From contig NZ_AUAX01000004.1 in assembly GCF_000428945.1 (NCBI RefSeq), positions 434,001-498,000 on the forward strand: a stretch of DNA of 64,000 nucleotides, written 5' to 3'. The translations under genes and the position numbers were made by a program. The notes beneath the pieces are model-generated. The model searched no databases. It saw nothing but the letters and a program-made list of their open reading frames with translations, and had not been told where the DNA came from. Source of the stretch: Hamadaea tsunoensis DSM 44101. GTDB lineage: Bacteria; Actinomycetota; Actinomycetes; Mycobacteriales; Micromonosporaceae. Of the stretch, positions 8,518-16,381 are shown one piece after another; position 1 is the stretch's first letter, and each line of letters starts with the position of its first letter.

Positions 8518-11025
8518 GTGGTGACTGCGACCGCCGCGCGTACCCTTCTGGAACTGCTGCCGCCCCGAGGGACGGAGCCCGATCCGGACGACTTGATGGA
8601 GCGGTTCGAGCAGTACGCCACCGGCCAGGGCCTGACGCTGTACCCGGCGCAGTCCGAGGCGCTCATGGAGATCGTCACGGGCAGCAACGTGATCCTGGCG
8701 ACGCCGACCGGGTCGGGCAAGAGCCTGGTCGCGGCGGCGGCGCACTTCTTCGCGCTGGCCAGCGACACCACGACGTTCTACACCGCGCCGATCAAGGCGC
8801 TGGTCAGCGAGAAGTTCTTCGCGCTGTGCCAGCAGTTCGGCGCGGCCAACGTCGGCATGCTCACCGGCGACGCCTCGGTCAACGAGGACGCGCCGATCAT
8901 CTGCTGCACCGCCGAGATCCTGGCCAACCTGGCCCTGCGCGAGGGCGCGGACGCCGACGTCGGCCAGGTCGTCATGGACGAGTTCCACTTCTACGCCGAA
9001 CCCGACCGCGGCTGGGCGTGGCAGGTGCCGCTGCTGGAGCTGCCGAAGTCGCAGTTCATCCTCATGTCGGCCACGCTGGGCGACGTGACCCGGTTCCGCG
9101 AGGACCTGACGCGGCGTACCGGGCGGTCGACGGCGGTCGTGGCCTCCGCGACCCGGCCCGTCCCGCTCGTCTACACCTACTCGCTGACGCCGCTGCAGGA
9201 GACCGTCGAGGAACTCCTGCAGACCCACCAGGCGCCGGTCTACATCGTGCACTTCACCCAGGCCCAGGCCCTCGAACAGGCCCAGGGCCTGATGAGCATC
9301 AACATGTGCACGCGCGCCGAGAAGGACGCGATCGCCGAGATGATCGGCAACTTCCGCTTCGCGGCCGGCTTCGGCAAGCAGCTGTCGCGACTGGTCCGGC
9401 ACGGCATCGGCGTACACCACGCGGGCATGCTGCCCAAGTACCGGCGGCTGGTCGAACTGCTCGCCCAGGCGGGCCTGCTGAAGGTGATCTGCGGGACCGA
9501 CACGCTCGGCGTGGGAATCAACGTACCGATCCGCACGGTCCTGTTCACGGCCCTGTCGAAGTTCGACGGGATCAAGCAGCGCCACCTGAAGGCGCGCGAG
9601 TTCCACCAGATCGCCGGGCGGGCCGGCCGGGCCGGGTTCGACACCCTGGGCCGGGTCATCGTGCAGGCGCCCGAGCACTCGATCGCCAACGAGCGCGCGA
9701 TCGCCAAGTTCGCCGGCGACGCGCGCAAACTCAAGAGCTACGTGAAGAAGAAGCCGCCGGAGGGCATGGTCACCTGGGGGCAGCCCACCTTCGACCGGCT
9801 CGTCGCGGCCGAGCCCGAGCCGCTGACCTCCAGCTTCAACGTCACCCACTCCATGATCCTCAACGTCATCGAGCGCGGCGGCGACGTCTTCGGCAACCTG
9901 CGCCGGCTGCTCACCGACAACCACGAGACCCGCACCGCGCAGCTCAAGCACATCCGCAAGGCGTTCGCCATCTACAAGGCCCTGTCCGCGGCCGGCGTCG
10001 TCGAGCGCATCGAAGGCCCCGGCCTCCAGCTGCGCGTCACGCAGGACCTCCAGCTCAACTTCGCGCTCAACCAGCCCCTGTCGCCCTTCGCGCTGGCCGC
10101 GCTCGAACTGCTCGACACCCAGGCTCCGGCGTACGCGCTGGACGCCCTGTCGGTCATCGAGGCGACCCTGGAGAACCCCCGGCAGGTCTTGTCGGCCCAG
10201 CAGTTCAAGGCCAAGGGCGAAGCGGTCGCCCAGATGAAGGCCGACGGGCTCGAATACGACGAGCGCATGGCCCGGCTCGAGGACATCACGTACCCGAAGC
10301 CGCTCGCCGAACTGCTGGAGAGCGCGTACGAGATGTACCGCAAGGGGCATCCGTGGGTCAGCGAGCACGAGGTGGCCCCCAAATCCGTCGTCCGCGACAT
10401 GTACGAGCGCGCGATGACGTTCACCGAATACGTCAGCTACTACGGGCTCGCCCGCTCCGAGGGTGTCGTGCTGCGCTACCTCGCGGACGCGTACCGGGCG
10501 CTGCGGCAGACGGTGCCGCCGGACGCGCGTACCGAGGAGCTGACCGATCTCATCGAGTGGCTCGGCGAGCTCGTCCGGCAGGTCGACTCCAGCCTGCTCG
10601 ACGAGTGGGAGCAGCTGCGCAACCCGAACCTCGACGAGAAGCCCGGCCCGCTGGAGGAGCGCGTACGCGCCGTCACGGCGAACACCCGCGCGTTCCGCGT
10701 ACTGGTCCGCAACGCGCTGTTCCGCCGGGTCGAGCTGTTCGCGCTGCGCCGCCTGGCCGACCTGGAGGAGCTCGATCCCGAGTTCGACTGGCGGGACGCG
10801 CTGGAGGCGTACTTCGAGGAGCACTACGAGGTCGGCATCGACGGCGACGCGCGCTCGTCGGCCCTGCTGCTCATCGAGGAGAAGCCGGGCCTGTGGGAGT
10901 GCCGGCAGATCCTCGACGACCCCGACAACGACCACGACTGGGCGATCACCGCCGAGGTCGACCTCGCCGCGTCCGACGAGGCCGGCGCGGCGGTGCTGAA
11001 GGTCCTGGCCGTCGACCGCCTCTAA
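8518..11025 (+). CDS. DEAD/DEAH-box superfamily II helicase with DUF3516 C-terminus
   Basis: An 835-residue ATP-dependent helicase, probably acting on RNA. Motif I is ATPTGSGKS (61-69), motif II DEFH, motif III SATLG, and motif VI HQIAGRAGRAG. The order and spacing match the Ski2-related actinobacterial family with the DUF3516 domain, which covers the C-terminal half from about residue 380. The length agrees with that family. Two adjacent GTG codons at 8518 and 8521 can both serve as start. A palindromic intergenic element lies 25 bp after the stop, where the gene converges with the next. Confidence 0.9.
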   Translation: MVTATAARTLLELLPPRGTEPDPDDLMERFEQYATGQGLTLYPAQSEALMEIVTGSNVILATPTGSGKSLVAAAAHFFALASDTTTFYTAPIKALVSEKFFALCQQFGAANVGMLTGDASVNEDAPIICCTAEILANLALREGADADVGQVVMDEFHFYAEPDRGWAWQVPLLELPKSQFILMSATLGDVTRFREDLTRRTGRSTAVVASATRPVPLVYTYSLTPLQETVEELLQTHQAPVYIVHFTQAQALEQAQGLMSINMCTRAEKDAIAEMIGNFRFAAGFGKQLSRLVRHGIGVHHAGMLPKYRRLVELLAQAGLLKVICGTDTLGVGINVPIRTVLFTALSKFDGIKQRHLKAREFHQIAGRAGRAGFDTLGRVIVQAPEHSIANERAIAKFAGDARKLKSYVKKKPPEGMVTWGQPTFDRLVAAEPEPLTSSFNVTHSMILNVIERGGDVFGNLRRLLTDNHETRTAQLKHIRKAFAIYKALSAAGVVERIEGPGLQLRVTQDLQLNFALNQPLSPFALAALELLDTQAPAYALDALSVIEATLENPRQVLSAQQFKAKGEAVAQMKADGLEYDERMARLEDITYPKPLAELLESAYEMYRKGHPWVSEHEVAPKSVVRDMYERAMTFTEYVSYYGLARSEGVVLRYLADAYRALRQTVPPDARTEELTDLIEWLGELVRQVDSSLLDEWEQLRNPNLDEKPGPLEERVRAVTANTRAFRVLVRNALFRRVELFALRRLADLEELDPEFDWRDALEAYFEEHYEVGIDGDARSSALLLIEEKPGLWECRQILDDPDNDHDWAITAEVDLAASDEAGAAVLKVLAVDRL

Positions 11026-11050
11026 CCCGCCGTCGCCCCCCCCTTTCCCG

Positions 11051-11120
11051 ACGATCTTGCGCGAATGTCCGGGCCTTTCGGGCATGCCGGACGAAAATCG
11101 GGGCATTCGCGCAAGATCGT
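11051..11120. repeat. Palindromic intergenic element, family 1, copy A
   Basis: Perfect 17-bp inverted repeats (ACGATCTTGCGCGAATG at 11051-11067 and its complement at 11104-11120) flank a 36-bp core that contains a smaller nested stem (TCCGG/CCGGA). The reverse complement of copy B (40753-40826) matches this element at about nine positions in ten, including the core. It lies between convergent genes and could act as a bidirectional terminator. No coding capacity is seen. Confidence 0.8.
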
Positions 11121-11163
11121 GGGGAGGGGACGGGGCGCGATCGTCGGGAGGGGACGGGGCGCG
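11116..11163. repeat. 24-bp G-rich tandem duplication at the element end
   Basis: Two 24-bp units (11116-11139 and 11140-11163) differ at one base. Each begins with ATCGT, the last bases of the palindrome arm, and continues into GGGGACGGGGCGCG. The duplication therefore starts inside the palindromic element and runs into G-tracts able to form a quadruplex. Confidence 0.7.
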
Positions 11164-11174
11164 GCGGCGGCTCG

Positions 11175-12632
11175 TCAGCGGGTTGCGCCGAGCGTCGCCA
11201 GCGCTTGGAGGGTCGCGTACGCACGCCATTCGAGTTCGGCCGCCGGGCTGTAGGCCGGGAAGCCGACCGTCCAGCCGCCGTCGGGCTGCTGACCGGACGC
11301 CAGCCGGCGCAGGTCGGCCTCGACCGACTCAGGGGCGAACGCAGCGCGTACCGCCGTGCCGGGCCGGGGGGTGAAGTCGAGCAGGTGCAGCCCCTCACCG
11401 GGCGCGCCGCCGGCCACGGGGGTCAGCCCGTCCTGGACCACGTGCCGGACGAGGCGGTCGATCAGGGTCCGGGCGCGCGGCTGGTCACCGATCTCGTCGA
11501 GGAAGTGCAGCGCGAACATCACCTCGTACGCGTGCGGCTCGTCCGGCAGCCGCTCGATGGCGTCCAGGCAGTACGCGGTCGCCCGCGACAGCCACAGCTG
11601 ACCGGCCACCTCCCGCCGCCCCCGCGCCACCCGGTACGCCTGTGCCGCCAGCTGGGCGGTCATCTGCAACGAGGACACGGCCGGGTCGGCGGCCACCCAG
11701 TGCGGGGCGCAGCCCTCGACGTCGGTGAACGGGAGTCCGAAGGGGACACCGCCGTCCGCCAGGGTGTAGCGGGCCAGCCAGTCGCACAGCTCGACCGGAC
11801 GCGTACCGGCGTCGGGGATCTCGGACAGGACCTCCAGGGCGTGCATGGCCGCGACCGGCTGGCTGGTCGCGGACCGGAGATCGGGCTCCAGCCCCCACCC
11901 GTAGCCGCCATCGCCGTTGCGGTACGCGTCCAGCGCGGCCAGGACCCCGTCGGCCGGACCACGGCCCAGCAGCAGGTCGAGGCGGCGGCGTTCGAGGATC
12001 CGGCCGTGGGTCGCGACGAAGGAGACGGCGGCGTCGAGATCGGGCGTCATACTCGTATTGTTCGCCGCCGAACCGCCGGCACCCGCGTAACCGCCGGCAC
12101 CCGCGTAATCGGCGTGACCAGCGTGACCGGCGACGCTGCTGATCCGGTCGACCAGGTCCTGGGCCGTCCGGGCGTTCGACGGTTCCGAGGTCTGGGCGAC
12201 GTCGAGCAGCGCCTCGCGGGCGTCGGCCAGCGCCGCCAGCATGACCTGCTGCTCGGCGAGCCAGTCCGGCCCGGCCGGGTCGGTCTCCGGCTCCAGCTCG
12301 GCCAGGGCCTCCAGGAGGCCGAGCGCGGCCGCCCGGGCGGACTCCGCCGGCTCGACCATGATCCACCGGGCCAGGTACGGGACGATGTACGGGGCCGCCT
12401 CGGCGTACATGCCGTCGTGGACGACCTCGTCGGAGATCAGGCGGATGATCCGGCGGTAGTCGGCGGGTTCGGCGGTCTTCGTCACCAGGGCCGTCAGCAG
12501 GTCCGGCACGGCGGACGCGCTCTCGCCGGGCCGCGCGCCGCGCAGCGATCGCCAGGGCACAGTGGACAGATCACGAAGGATCCAGTCGCGGGTCTCGGGG
12601 TCCAGGCGCACGCTCACGACACCATGATCCAC
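11175..12632 (-). CDS. Terpenoid-cyclase-fold protein fused to an N-terminal helical domain
   Basis: A 485-residue protein. Residues about 195-485 show prenyltransferase/squalene-oxidase-type alpha-barrel repeats (GDGGYGWG, DGGVPFG, QQPDGGWTVGFPAY). The catalytic DxDD or DCTAE motifs of real cyclases are not evident, so enzymatic function is doubtful. Residues 1-165 form a separate helical domain that I do not recognise. The two are joined by a repetitive linker (GHAGHADYAGAGGYAGAGG). The second half opens with MTPDLDAAVSF, which looks like the natural start of a stand-alone protein (ATG at 12050), so this is probably a gene fusion. A GGGGGAG site precedes the ATG at 12632. Confidence 0.65.
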   Translation of the reverse strand: MDHGVVSVRLDPETRDWILRDLSTVPWRSLRGARPGESASAVPDLLTALVTKTAEPADYRRIIRLISDEVVHDGMYAEAAPYIVPYLARWIMVEPAESARAAALGLLEALAELEPETDPAGPDWLAEQQVMLAALADAREALLDVAQTSEPSNARTAQDLVDRISSVAGHAGHADYAGAGGYAGAGGSAANNTSMTPDLDAAVSFVATHGRILERRRLDLLLGRGPADGVLAALDAYRNGDGGYGWGLEPDLRSATSQPVAAMHALEVLSEIPDAGTRPVELCDWLARYTLADGGVPFGLPFTDVEGCAPHWVAADPAVSSLQMTAQLAAQAYRVARGRREVAGQLWLSRATAYCLDAIERLPDEPHAYEVMFALHFLDEIGDQPRARTLIDRLVRHVVQDGLTPVAGGAPGEGLHLLDFTPRPGTAVRAAFAPESVEADLRRLASGQQPDGGWTVGFPAYSPAAELEWRAYATLQALATLGATR

Positions 12633-12688
12633 GGATCGCTCCCCCTGTGCAGTCCCGCGTTCGTGGCGGGTGGTGCTTGGATGGTCGA

Positions 12689-13102
12689 GTGTCCTTCCCG
12701 ATTCTGATGCACACCGCGATCGACGCCACCGACGTCCGCGGGCTCGCCGAGTTCTACCGGCGGTTCCTCGGGCTGCGCTACCGGCCGGGCGACGAGCCGC
12801 CGGCCGAGGGCCCCGACGACGAGGGCTGGCTGGTGCTGGTCGACGACGCCGGCAACCGCGTCATCGCCGTCAACCACGTCCGCGAGCTCGCCCCGGCCAC
12901 CTGGCCGTCCGACGAGGTGCCGAAGCAGATGCACCTGGATTTCCGCGTACGCGATGTGGAAGAGCTGGAGGTGCAGCGGCAGCGGGCCGAGGAGCTCGGC
13001 GCGACGGTCCGCTACGACCGGACGGCCGACGAGGGCGAGCCGCTGTACGTGCTCGCTGACCCCGCCGGCCATCCGTTCTGCCTACTCGTCGCCGGCCACT
13101 GA
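12689..13102 (+). CDS. VOC (glyoxalase/bleomycin resistance) superfamily protein
   Basis: A 137-residue protein with two beta-alpha-beta-beta-beta modules of the vicinal-oxygen-chelate fold: HTAIDATDVRGLAEFYRRFLGLRY at the start and a second half ending LADPAGHPFCLL. The metal-ligand pattern (H near the N-terminus, H in KQMHLDF, and a late D/E) is plausible. The GTG at 12689 has GGATGG upstream; an ATG at 12707 is an alternative. The gene is divergent from the cyclase-fold gene and overlaps the antiporter gene tail to tail by 21 bp. The substrate is unknown. Confidence 0.8.
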   Translation: MSFPILMHTAIDATDVRGLAEFYRRFLGLRYRPGDEPPAEGPDDEGWLVLVDDAGNRVIAVNHVRELAPATWPSDEVPKQMHLDFRVRDVEELEVQRQRAEELGATVRYDRTADEGEPLYVLADPAGHPFCLLVAGH

Positions 13103-14269
13103 CACGGCGGGGACCGGTGCCGGGGTCCGCCGCCGGGTCAGGGAGACGATCAAGCGGGCGATCAGGGGCCCCGAGACCGCGAGGATCAGCACGTACGCGG
13201 CGGCCAGCGGCCCCAGTTCCGGGTTGATCCCGGCGGTGACGGCCAGGCCGGCGATGACGATGTTGAACTCGCCGCGTGGCAGGAGGGCCGCTCCCGCGCG
13301 CAGCCGGCCGAGCCGGGCGACCCCGGCCCGCCGCGCCGCCCACCAGCCGGTGGCGAGCTTGGTGAGGATGCCCACGCCGGCGAGCGTGACGGCGACGCCC
13401 GCCACGGGCGGAAGGTTCCGCGGATCGGTGTGCAGGCCGAAGAAGACGAAGAACACCGCCGCGAACAGGTCGCGCAGCGGGCTGATCAGCTGGCGCGCGG
13501 TGTGCGCCAACGGTCCGGACAGGGCGATGCCCACGAGGAACGCGCCGACGGCCGCCGAGACCTGCAGCGCCTGGGCCAGACCGGCGACCAGGACGGTGAG
13601 GCCGAGCACCTTGAGCAGCAGGACCTCCTCGCTGGGCGAGGCGACCAGCCGCTCGACCAGCCGGCCGAACCGCAGCGCGATGACGAGGATGACGGTGATC
13701 GTCCCCGCCGCGACGGCCAGCGTCAGCGCCCCCGCCAGCAGGCTCACCCCGGCCAGCAGCGCGGTGAGGATCGGCAGGTAGACCGCCATGGTGAGGTCCT
13801 CGAAGACCAGCAGCGACAGCACCACGGGCACTTCCCGGTTGCCGAGCCAGCCGAGGTCGGACAGCACCTTGGCGGTGATGCCGGACGAGGTCACGTAGGT
13901 GATGCCGCCGAGGGCCACCGCCGCGACCGGTCCCCAGCCGAGCAGCAGCGCCGCGACGACACCCGGCGCAGCATTGAGCAGCAGGTCGACCACGCCCGCC
14001 AGGGCGTTCGTCCGCAGCGTGCCGACCAGTTCCGGGGCCGTGTACTCCAGCCCGAGGGTGAACAGCAGCAGGATGACGCCGATCTCGGCGCCGGTGGCGG
14101 TGAACTCCTGGCTGGTGGTCAGCGGCAGGATCCCGCCGTGCCCGAACGCCAGGCCGGCCAGCAGGTACAGCGGGATGGGCGAGATGCTCCAGCGCAGGGA
14201 GAGCGCGCCCAGCAGGCCGAGGGCAAGGATGATCGCGCCGATCTCGATCAGCGTGACAGCGGTGTGCAC
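13082..14269 (-). CDS. CPA2-family K+(Na+)/H+ antiporter, membrane subunit
   Basis: A 395-residue polytopic membrane protein with about 12 transmembrane segments. It matches the KefB/KhtU branch of monovalent cation:proton antiporters (GVILLLFTLGLEYTAPEL, GITYVTSSGITAKVL, FVFFGLHTDP, LLPRGEFNIVIAGLA). It lacks the C-terminal Rossmann TrkA-N domain of Kef proteins; the regulatory subunit is a separate gene just upstream. The GTG at 14269 follows the stop of that gene by 7 bp, so the two are one operon like Bacillus khtT-khtU. The likely role is K+ efflux and pH homeostasis. Confidence 0.85.
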   Translation of the reverse strand: MHTAVTLIEIGAIILALGLLGALSLRWSISPIPLYLLAGLAFGHGGILPLTTSQEFTATGAEIGVILLLFTLGLEYTAPELVGTLRTNALAGVVDLLLNAAPGVVAALLLGWGPVAAVALGGITYVTSSGITAKVLSDLGWLGNREVPVVLSLLVFEDLTMAVYLPILTALLAGVSLLAGALTLAVAAGTITVILVIALRFGRLVERLVASPSEEVLLLKVLGLTVLVAGLAQALQVSAAVGAFLVGIALSGPLAHTARQLISPLRDLFAAVFFVFFGLHTDPRNLPPVAGVAVTLAGVGILTKLATGWWAARRAGVARLGRLRAGAALLPRGEFNIVIAGLAVTAGINPELGPLAAAYVLILAVSGPLIARLIVSLTRRRTPAPVPAVSVAGDE

Positions 14270-14276
14270 GGGCGCC

Positions 14277-14759
14277 TCAGCCGCGGGTGAAGATCTCGGC
14301 GGCGGATGCCGTCCCGTCCGCGGTACCCACGGCGACGACCAGATCACCTGCCTCGAACCGGAAGTCGGGGCGGGGGCTCGCGGACACCTCGTGATCGCGG
14401 ATGACGGCGACGATCGACGCGCCGGTACGCGTACGCACGCGGGCGTCGCCCAGGGGCCGGCCGGCGTACGGGGAGCCGTCGAGGATCTGCACCTGGATCG
14501 TGACCAGCCCGGTGACCTGCCGCTGCAGCTCCGTCAGCCGCTCGACGATCCGGGCCGTCCCGAGCAGTTCGGCGATGCCGTTGGCCTCCTCCGCGGTCAG
14601 CGTCAGGATCGCGGCGGTGGTGTCCGGGTCCCGCCGGTCGAACACGACGATGTCCCGGCGCCCGTTGTGGTGGGAGACGACGGCGGCCCGCTGTCCGCGA
14701 GTGGTCTGGAACTCGTGTCGCAGCCCGATACCGGGCAGGGCCGTACGCTCGACGTCCAC
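14277..14759 (-). CDS. TrkA-C regulatory subunit of the antiporter (KhtT-like)
   Basis: A 160-residue cytoplasmic protein. The N-terminal half resembles the actinobacterial KhtT-type domain (TALPGIGLRHEFQTTRGQ). The C-terminal half is a TrkA-C (RCK_C) nucleotide-binding domain (GRPLGDARVRTRTGASIVAVIR ... FEAGDLVVAVGT). The GTG at 14759 is preferred because AAGGCGG lies 7 nt upstream; an ATG at 14777 is also open. It should gate the antiporter encoded immediately downstream. The promoter region shared with the divergent acetyltransferase carries TGAC direct repeats. Confidence 0.85.
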   Translation of the reverse strand: MDVERTALPGIGLRHEFQTTRGQRAAVVSHHNGRRDIVVFDRRDPDTTAAILTLTAEEANGIAELLGTARIVERLTELQRQVTGLVTIQVQILDGSPYAGRPLGDARVRTRTGASIVAVIRDHEVSASPRPDFRFEAGDLVVAVGTADGTASAAEIFTRG

Positions 14760-14881
14760 CAGTCGTCCGCCTTCCATCTTCTCCGATACGCGGCCTTCTC
14801 CGGCACGCAGCCTGTCTCCGACACGCTGTCGGAGCGGCTTCGAGCGTGCCGGGATCATGTGGCGGGATACGCCCGGAACCA

Positions 14882-14903
14882 TGACAGTTGCGTGACAAGC
14901 CAC
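14882..14903. promoter_or_regulatory. 11-bp-spaced TGAC direct repeat upstream of the antiporter operon
   Basis: TGACAGTTGCG and TGACAAGCCAC stand head to tail with 11-bp spacing, between the antiporter operon (start 14759, minus) and the acetyltransferase (start 14915, plus). The first half-site is nearly identical to the box upstream of the response regulator gene at 16296-16306. Confidence 0.45.
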
Positions 14904-14914
14904 CCGGTACGCTC

Positions 14915-15367
14915 ATGATCATGGCGGACTGGGAACTGCGACCGGCCACGGCGGCGGATCTGGAACCACTGGCGGCGATGCGGGCCGTCGTGATGCGGCC
15001 CGACCTCGAACGGCTCGGCCGCTACGACCCCGTCTACGTACGCCAGCGGCTGCGCGACGCGTACCAGCCGGAGCACACGTGGATCGTCGAGGTCGCCGGG
15101 GAGTTCGCGGGATCGGTCGCGCTGCGGCCCGCCGCGGACGGCACCCGCTGGCTGGAGCACTTCTACCTGGCCGAGTCTGCCCAGGGCCGGGGCATCGGCG
15201 GGGCGATCCTGCGCGAGCTGCTGGCCGGCTGCGACCGCGACGGCGTCGACGTGCGGCTCAACGTCCTCACCGGCAGCCCGGCGCGGCGGCTGTACGAGCG
15301 GCACGGCTTCGTCGCGGAGTCCGAGGACGAGGTCGACGTCTTCATGCTGCGCCGCGCATCGTCCTGA
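14915..15367 (+). CDS. GNAT-family N-acetyltransferase
   Basis: A 150-residue GNAT enzyme expected to transfer acetyl from acetyl-CoA. The pyrophosphate-binding motif A is LAESAQGRGIGGAILREL, with R/Q-x-x-G-x-G/A visible as QGRGIG. Motif B is RLYERHGF. The N-terminal strand (WELRPATAADLEPLAAMR) is typical. Start codons at 14915 and 14921 are equally possible. The substrate is unknown. The gene is divergent from the antiporter operon and close to the putative response-regulator site. Confidence 0.8.
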   Translation: MIMADWELRPATAADLEPLAAMRAVVMRPDLERLGRYDPVYVRQRLRDAYQPEHTWIVEVAGEFAGSVALRPAADGTRWLEHFYLAESAQGRGIGGAILRELLAGCDRDGVDVRLNVLTGSPARRLYERHGFVAESEDEVDVFMLRRASS

Positions 15368-15417
15368 CCCCGCCCCGCGTCGTCCTTACCCGCCCCGGAT
15401 CGTCCTGGCCCGCCGGA

Positions 15418-15843
15418 TCAACCGCGCCGGCGGCTGATCCGGCTGTGCAGCAGCAACGTGGTCAGCGGCGCGTCGACGGGCGGCCGAAAGGTCATCGAAC
15501 CGTCCGGCCGGCCGCACACGAAGGCGTACGCGCCAGGGACACGTCGGCGGCGCGGCTCGACGACCGGCAGCGTACGCGTGAACGCGAGGCGTACCTCCCC
15601 GCTGCCGTCGTCGACCTCGGCCACGTACGCGCCCCGGTCGTCGCGCAGGACGCACAGCCAGGAGCCGTCGACGAGGGCCGCGTCGGCGTGCCGCCATCGG
15701 CGTACACCGGGGCCGGGATGGGGAACCGCGGAGACGGCGAGGACGAGGGCGCGCTGGCGGGTGAGCCGGGGCGCGGCCGGGCGCGGCGCGAGGGCCTGGG
15801 CCAGCGAGTGCAGCAGGTGGCGGGCGAGGTCAGGCAGCCGCAT
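15418..15843 (-). CDS. Hypothetical protein downstream of the STAS gene
   Basis: A 141-residue protein that I do not recognise. It begins MRLPDLARHLLHSL, has a basic middle and a beta-rich C-terminal half (SWLCVLRDDRGAYVAEV ... RLAFTRTLPVV ... AYAFVCGRPDGSMTFRPP). The start overlaps the end of the STAS gene by 14 bp, so the two are probably translationally coupled and work together. The frame is supported by the coupling and by high third-position GC. Confidence 0.6.
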   Translation of the reverse strand: MRLPDLARHLLHSLAQALAPRPAAPRLTRQRALVLAVSAVPHPGPGVRRWRHADAALVDGSWLCVLRDDRGAYVAEVDDGSGEVRLAFTRTLPVVEPRRRRVPGAYAFVCGRPDGSMTFRPPVDAPLTTLLLHSRISRRRG

Positions 15844-16216
15844 CGTCCGTCTCCGTACCGAGGTGGCCGCCGGCGATCTGGGCGAAGTCGGCGTCCGCTT
15901 GGAGCGGGGGCAGCGGGTCGTCGGGGTCGAGCGGCGGCGTGACGTAGAGCACGCGGTCCACCCGGGCCAGGCTGAGGTTGCGCCGCAGCCGCTCGGACGG
16001 TGAGCGCAGCGTGAGCTGGGCGCCCTGCCGCGCGGTCTGCCGGTGGACCTCCACGAGCAGGCCGATCGCGGCGGCGCCGAGGTTCTCGCAGCCGGCCAGG
16101 TCGACGACGATGCGCTCGGGCCGCAGCTGCAGCGCGTCGTCGAGCAGCGCGGACAGCCGGGAGACACCACCCAGGTCGAGGTCGTGCGTGACGACCACCT
16201 CCACCACCGCGACCAT
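15830..16216 (-). CDS. STAS-domain protein, non-phosphorylatable anti-sigma antagonist type
   Basis: A 128-residue protein with one STAS domain (VVVTHDLDLGGVSRLSALL ... IVVDLAGCENLGAAAIGLLVEVHR). Anti-anti-sigma factors usually have a phosphorylatable Ser in a DSSG-type turn after the central strand; here this turn reads GAAA (residues 47-50), so switching by serine phosphorylation seems impossible. The ATG at 16216 has a near-perfect AAGGAGGT site. It is divergent from the OmpR-type regulator; the intervening DNA holds that regulator's likely box. The partner could be the downstream hypothetical protein or an unlinked anti-sigma kinase. Confidence 0.75.
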   Translation of the reverse strand: MVAVVEVVVTHDLDLGGVSRLSALLDDALQLRPERIVVDLAGCENLGAAAIGLLVEVHRQTARQGAQLTLRSPSERLRRNLSLARVDRVLYVTPPLDPDDPLPPLQADADFAQIAGGHLGTETDDAAA

Positions 16217-16295
16217 CCGCCACCTCCTTGGTGATCTCCCCGATACGATCTCCCCGAGAGTCCGTCCGGCATGTGGTGGTCGTGGCCCGGGTTCA

Positions 16296-16317
16296 TGACA
16301 GTTTCGTGACAGGTTCG
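16296..16317. promoter_or_regulatory. Near-perfect 11-bp direct repeat, putative autoregulatory box
   Basis: TGACAGTTTCG (16296-16306) is followed directly by TGACAGGTTCG (16307-16317), differing at one base. It lies 65 bp before the response regulator start (16382) and 80 bp before the divergent STAS gene. The head-to-tail 11-bp layout fits an OmpR/PhoB-family dimer site. Confidence 0.55.
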
Positions 16318-16381
16318 CGATCCGGGTCGCATCGGGCCGCCGCCGGTGGCAGGGCACGCGCTCGCCGGGCATGATTCACCG

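Noticed and set aside
11175-12632. Squalene-hopene cyclase
   Set aside because: The alpha-barrel repeats are present but the catalytic Asp-rich motif is absent and the domain is less than half the usual length.
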